Assembly: GCA_049603835.1 (NCBI GenBank)
Contig: JBMYSZ010000006.1
Span: 62,001 to 126,000 of the forward strand
Direction of reading: 5' to 3'
Source of the DNA: Mangrovicoccus sp049603835
GTDB taxonomy: Bacteria > Pseudomonadota > Alphaproteobacteria > Rhodobacterales > Rhodobacteraceae
Length of the DNA: 64,000 nt
Both the position numbers and the translations under genes were made by a program. Positions 62,039 through 64,000 of this stretch are shown here, one piece after another (within the stretch, counting starts at the first letter, position 1; every line of letters begins with the position of its first letter). The notes under the pieces were generated by a model. It did no database searches and had not been told where the DNA came from. It saw only the letters and a program-made list of their open reading frames with translations.

Positions 62039-62214
62039 CGCTGATCTCGGGCCAGCCTCACTTTGCGCTGGCCTGACAGGCACCAAGCCCGGCCTCCAGA
62101 AAAATAACGGTTTCCCCATGGCTGGGCGCCATGCGGAGCCTCCGCGATTTTTCTGGACCCCTGGCTTGGTCCCTGTCTTTCGGCCGCTTAGCGAGGGTGG
62201 CTCCGAGATCAGCG
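62039..62214. repeat. 176-bp imperfect palindrome in convergent gap
   Basis: The left arm begins CGCTGATCTCGG (62039-62050) and the right arm ends CCGAGATCAGCG (62203-62214). Inward, the arms continue to match, including a 31-base inner pair (62075-62105 and 62147-62177) with about 25 matches, and TCCAGAAAAAT / ATTTTTCTGGA. The 330-base gap between the DUF815 and radical SAM genes holds this element, the terminator above and no credible gene. Confidence 0.7.
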
Positions 62215-62232
62215 GCGCGATTGGTGGTCTGC

Positions 62233-63180
62233 TTAGGCGGAGCAGGAGGCGCCGCCGAGGACACAGAATTTGGCGCAATGGCGGTGGTTGAGCTGTACGG
62301 GGCGGTCCGCTTCGGCCAGGGTTTCCCCTAATTCGAAATTGCGATCATAGGCCAGTAATGTGCAGGCCAGCACTGTGGGGTGCTGCGCGTCTTTGCGTTT
62401 GACCACCATGCGGGAGCTCGCGCACATGACTTGGCTGGGGGATTTGCCCAGGATGCCCCAGCAGGCTTCGGTGATTTCTGGCACGTCCGTTGTTTCATCC
62501 ATTTCCGGGAAAAGCACGGTTTGGCCCGGATCCATAGCGTTTAGGGCGAGGGCCTCTTCTTCGAAAAGCTTGGCGAAACCGGCGCGCATCTCTGCTTCGC
62601 TATCATGCCACAAATATCGCCCTGCCACGGCCAGCGCGATGCCCTGGTCTTGCAGCCAATGCATCCCCGCCAGCGCCGCTGCGAAACAACCTTCGCCGCG
62701 TTCCTCATCATGGCGGGCAGGGGTGAAATGATCGAGCGAAACCCGGAAGGTCATTTGGCCGGGATAGGACTTTTGCAGCCGCTCTAATCCTTGGCGCAGG
62801 CGCGGGCGCATCATCGGCTGCATGGCATTGGTGAGAATCAAGAGCTGATAGCCTCGGCGCAGCACATCCTCTAACATGGCCAAAATATCGGGGTTTAGGA
62901 ATGGCTCGCCGCCGGTAAATCCGATCTCGGCCGGGCGATCCTGGCGGCTATCCAGCTCGTCCAGATATGCGGCGACCTCGGCCGCCGACAAATAGGCCAG
63001 TCGGTCATTTTTCGGAGAGCTTTCAATGTAACAATGGCCGCATGCAATATTGCACAGCGTGCCCGTGTTAAACCACAGCGTCGATAGCCCCTCTAAGGCG
63101 ACTTGGGCGCGGTTTTGCCCATCTGCAGTGACATATGGGTCGTCGAATTTTCGCACAAGGCGAGGTATATCGTCTTTCAT
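62233..63180 (-). CDS. Radical SAM protein with auxiliary Cys region
   Basis: A 315-residue enzyme. The radical SAM cluster motif is CNIACGHC (C-x3-C-x2-C, near residues 43-50), followed by GFTGGEPFLNPD, the glycine-rich SAM loop. The C-terminal third has many cysteines: MCASS, TVLACTLL and HRHCAKFCVLGGASCSA, suitable for an auxiliary 4Fe-4S cluster as in SPASM or twitch enzymes. The substrate is unknown. No precursor peptide or partner gene is seen nearby; the gene is divergent from zwf. Confidence 0.85.
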   Translation of the reverse strand: MKDDIPRLVRKFDDPYVTADGQNRAQVALEGLSTLWFNTGTLCNIACGHCYIESSPKNDRLAYLSAAEVAAYLDELDSRQDRPAEIGFTGGEPFLNPDILAMLEDVLRRGYQLLILTNAMQPMMRPRLRQGLERLQKSYPGQMTFRVSLDHFTPARHDEERGEGCFAAALAGMHWLQDQGIALAVAGRYLWHDSEAEMRAGFAKLFEEEALALNAMDPGQTVLFPEMDETTDVPEITEACWGILGKSPSQVMCASSRMVVKRKDAQHPTVLACTLLAYDRNFELGETLAEADRPVQLNHRHCAKFCVLGGASCSA

Positions 63181-63338
63181 AAGGAACTATCCGTCATCGG
63201 TATGCTCGGGAAACTTAGCCTTTGCCAAAGACCGTGAAAAGAACCCCCAACGCAGACGTGACCCGGTTGTTATATGGGGTTAACCTGCTAAAACTGTCGA
63301 TGTTAGCGCCCGACAATGGCGCCCCAAAGGGTGAAACT

Positions 63339-64000
63339 ATGGTATCTCGTATTATTCCGGTTGATGTCTTCGACTTGGTGATCTTTGGCGCAACTGGTGA
63401 TTTGGCGCGACGCAAGATTCTGCCAGGTCTGTTTCGCCGTTTTGCGGCTGATCAAATGCCGGGCGAGGCGCGTATTTTAGGGGCAGCGCGTGGCGAGATG
63501 GCGCAAGACGCGTTCCGCGCCTGGGTTGCTGCGGCGCTCGAAGAATTTCTGCCAGAAGACGAGCGCAGCCCAGATCAAGTGGCCGAATTTCTGCAGCGAT
63601 TGGACTATTTCCCCATTGACGCTTTGGGCGAGGATGGCTGGCAGGATCTAAAAGCCGCGCTGCGGGAAAATGTTGTGCGGGCTTTTTATTTCTCGGTCAG
63701 TCCCAGCCTGTTTGGCGATATTGCGGCGCGGTTGCATCGCTATGGGCTGGCATTGCCTGATAGTCGGATCGTGGTGGAGAAACCCTTTGGCCGGGATCTC
63801 ACATCGGCGCGGGCCTTGAATGAAGAGCTGGCCGCCTATTTCGACGAAACCCAGATTTACCGCATCGACCACTATCTGGGCAAAGAAACCGTTCAAAACC
63901 TGATGGCGGTGCGGTTTGGCAATATCCTTTTTGAGCCGCTTTGGAATGCGCAATATATCGACCATGTGCAGATCACCGTGGCGGAAACCGTGGGGGTCGG
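63339..64000 (+). CDS. zwf: Glucose-6-phosphate 1-dehydrogenase (5' part)
   Basis: First 220 codons of Zwf, which oxidises glucose-6-phosphate to 6-phosphogluconolactone, feeding the pentose-phosphate or Entner-Doudoroff route. The NAD(P) loop FGATGDLARRKILPGL is near residues 14-29, VVEKPFGRD is present, and the active-site signature RIDHYLGKETVQN is complete. The frame is open at base 64000, so the C-terminal half lies outside the window. The ATG at 63339 has AAAGGGTG upstream. Confidence 0.96.
   Translation, partial: MVSRIIPVDVFDLVIFGATGDLARRKILPGLFRRFAADQMPGEARILGAARGEMAQDAFRAWVAAALEEFLPEDERSPDQVAEFLQRLDYFPIDALGEDGWQDLKAALRENVVRAFYFSVSPSLFGDIAARLHRYGLALPDSRIVVEKPFGRDLTSARALNEELAAYFDETQIYRIDHYLGKETVQNLMAVRFGNILFEPLWNAQYIDHVQITVAETVGV

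Noticed and set aside
1..64000. CRISPR arrays, tRNA and rRNA genes, prophage or transposase genes
   Set aside because: None recognised by eye on either strand. tRNA scanning software was not available, so a missed tRNA cannot be fully excluded.

Overview
The window looks like a chromosomal segment of an alphaproteobacterium of the order Rhodobacterales (Roseobacter/Rhodobacter type). This is inferred from the gene content: a divergent hemN/fnrL pair sharing an FNR box, a uspA-ccoNOQP ... ccoGHIS block, a membrane-anchored cytochrome c divergent from prephenate dehydratase, proton-translocating pntAB, tatABC, an Irr-type iron box, and moderately high GC. No rRNA, tRNA, CRISPR array, phage or insertion sequence with a transposase was recognised. 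Both ends cut a gene: trpB at the left and zwf at the right.

Layout. 1-6.3 kb: the 3' part of trpB, a small P-loop kinase gene broken by one in-frame amber codon, a periplasmic alkaline phosphatase (phoA) and a four-gene metal-uptake-like operon (small exported protein, ABC ATPase, FtsX-like permease, His-rich PCuAC-like protein). Zur-like palindromes precede both phoA and the operon. 6.3-10.6 kb: a ugp-type ABC importer (ugpC-B-A-E) behind a good PHO box. 10.8-15.2 kb: pheA, cytochrome c, a TPR-sulfotransferase and an ArsC-ArsH fusion. 15.4-22 kb: the yejABEF peptide importer, then mntP with a yybP-ykoY manganese riboswitch. 22-35.3 kb: the low-oxygen block (hemN, fnrL, a soluble MCP-like protein, uspA, ccoNOQP, a DUF2270 gene, ccoGHIS), with FNR boxes at hemN/fnrL, uspA/ccoN and ccoG. 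35.3-42.9 kb: two tandem 100-bp palindromic repeats, then mostly housekeeping genes (dacA, HAD hydrolase, clpS, rsmC-like, an SDR without its catalytic Tyr/Lys, a lipoprotein, hemF, GNAT, a GGCT-like protein). 42.9-45.3 kb: an Irr-box-preceded iron/heme operon (49-aa ORF, hemP, unknown 158-aa protein, imelysin). 45.3-54.9 kb: SDR and pepN, VOC protein and WYL regulator, DUF2256, malate synthase G and GlcG-like protein, a C26 amidotransferase-like hydrolase, an ICMT-like membrane methyltransferase. 55-64 kb: pntAB, two palindromic or structured elements, an orphan ABC ATPase, tatABC, a DUF815 ATPase, a 176-bp imperfect palindrome, a radical SAM protein and the start of zwf.

The genes suggest a marine or freshwater bacterium that switches to high-affinity cbb3 respiration at low oxygen under FnrL and scavenges organic phosphate under PhoB (phoA, ugp). 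It also has separate controls for zinc (Zur-like boxes), manganese (riboswitch) and iron/heme (Irr box). The most interesting points are the adjacency of the zinc enzyme PhoA and a Zur-box-preceded metal-uptake module whose PCuAC-like protein has lost the copper ligands; the Irr-box-preceded hemP operon with two unknown proteins; and a family of ~100-bp nested palindromes, one of which appears to sit inside the loop of a terminator. All regulatory assignments are motif readings by eye. Family names come from recognisable motifs, not from database searches.
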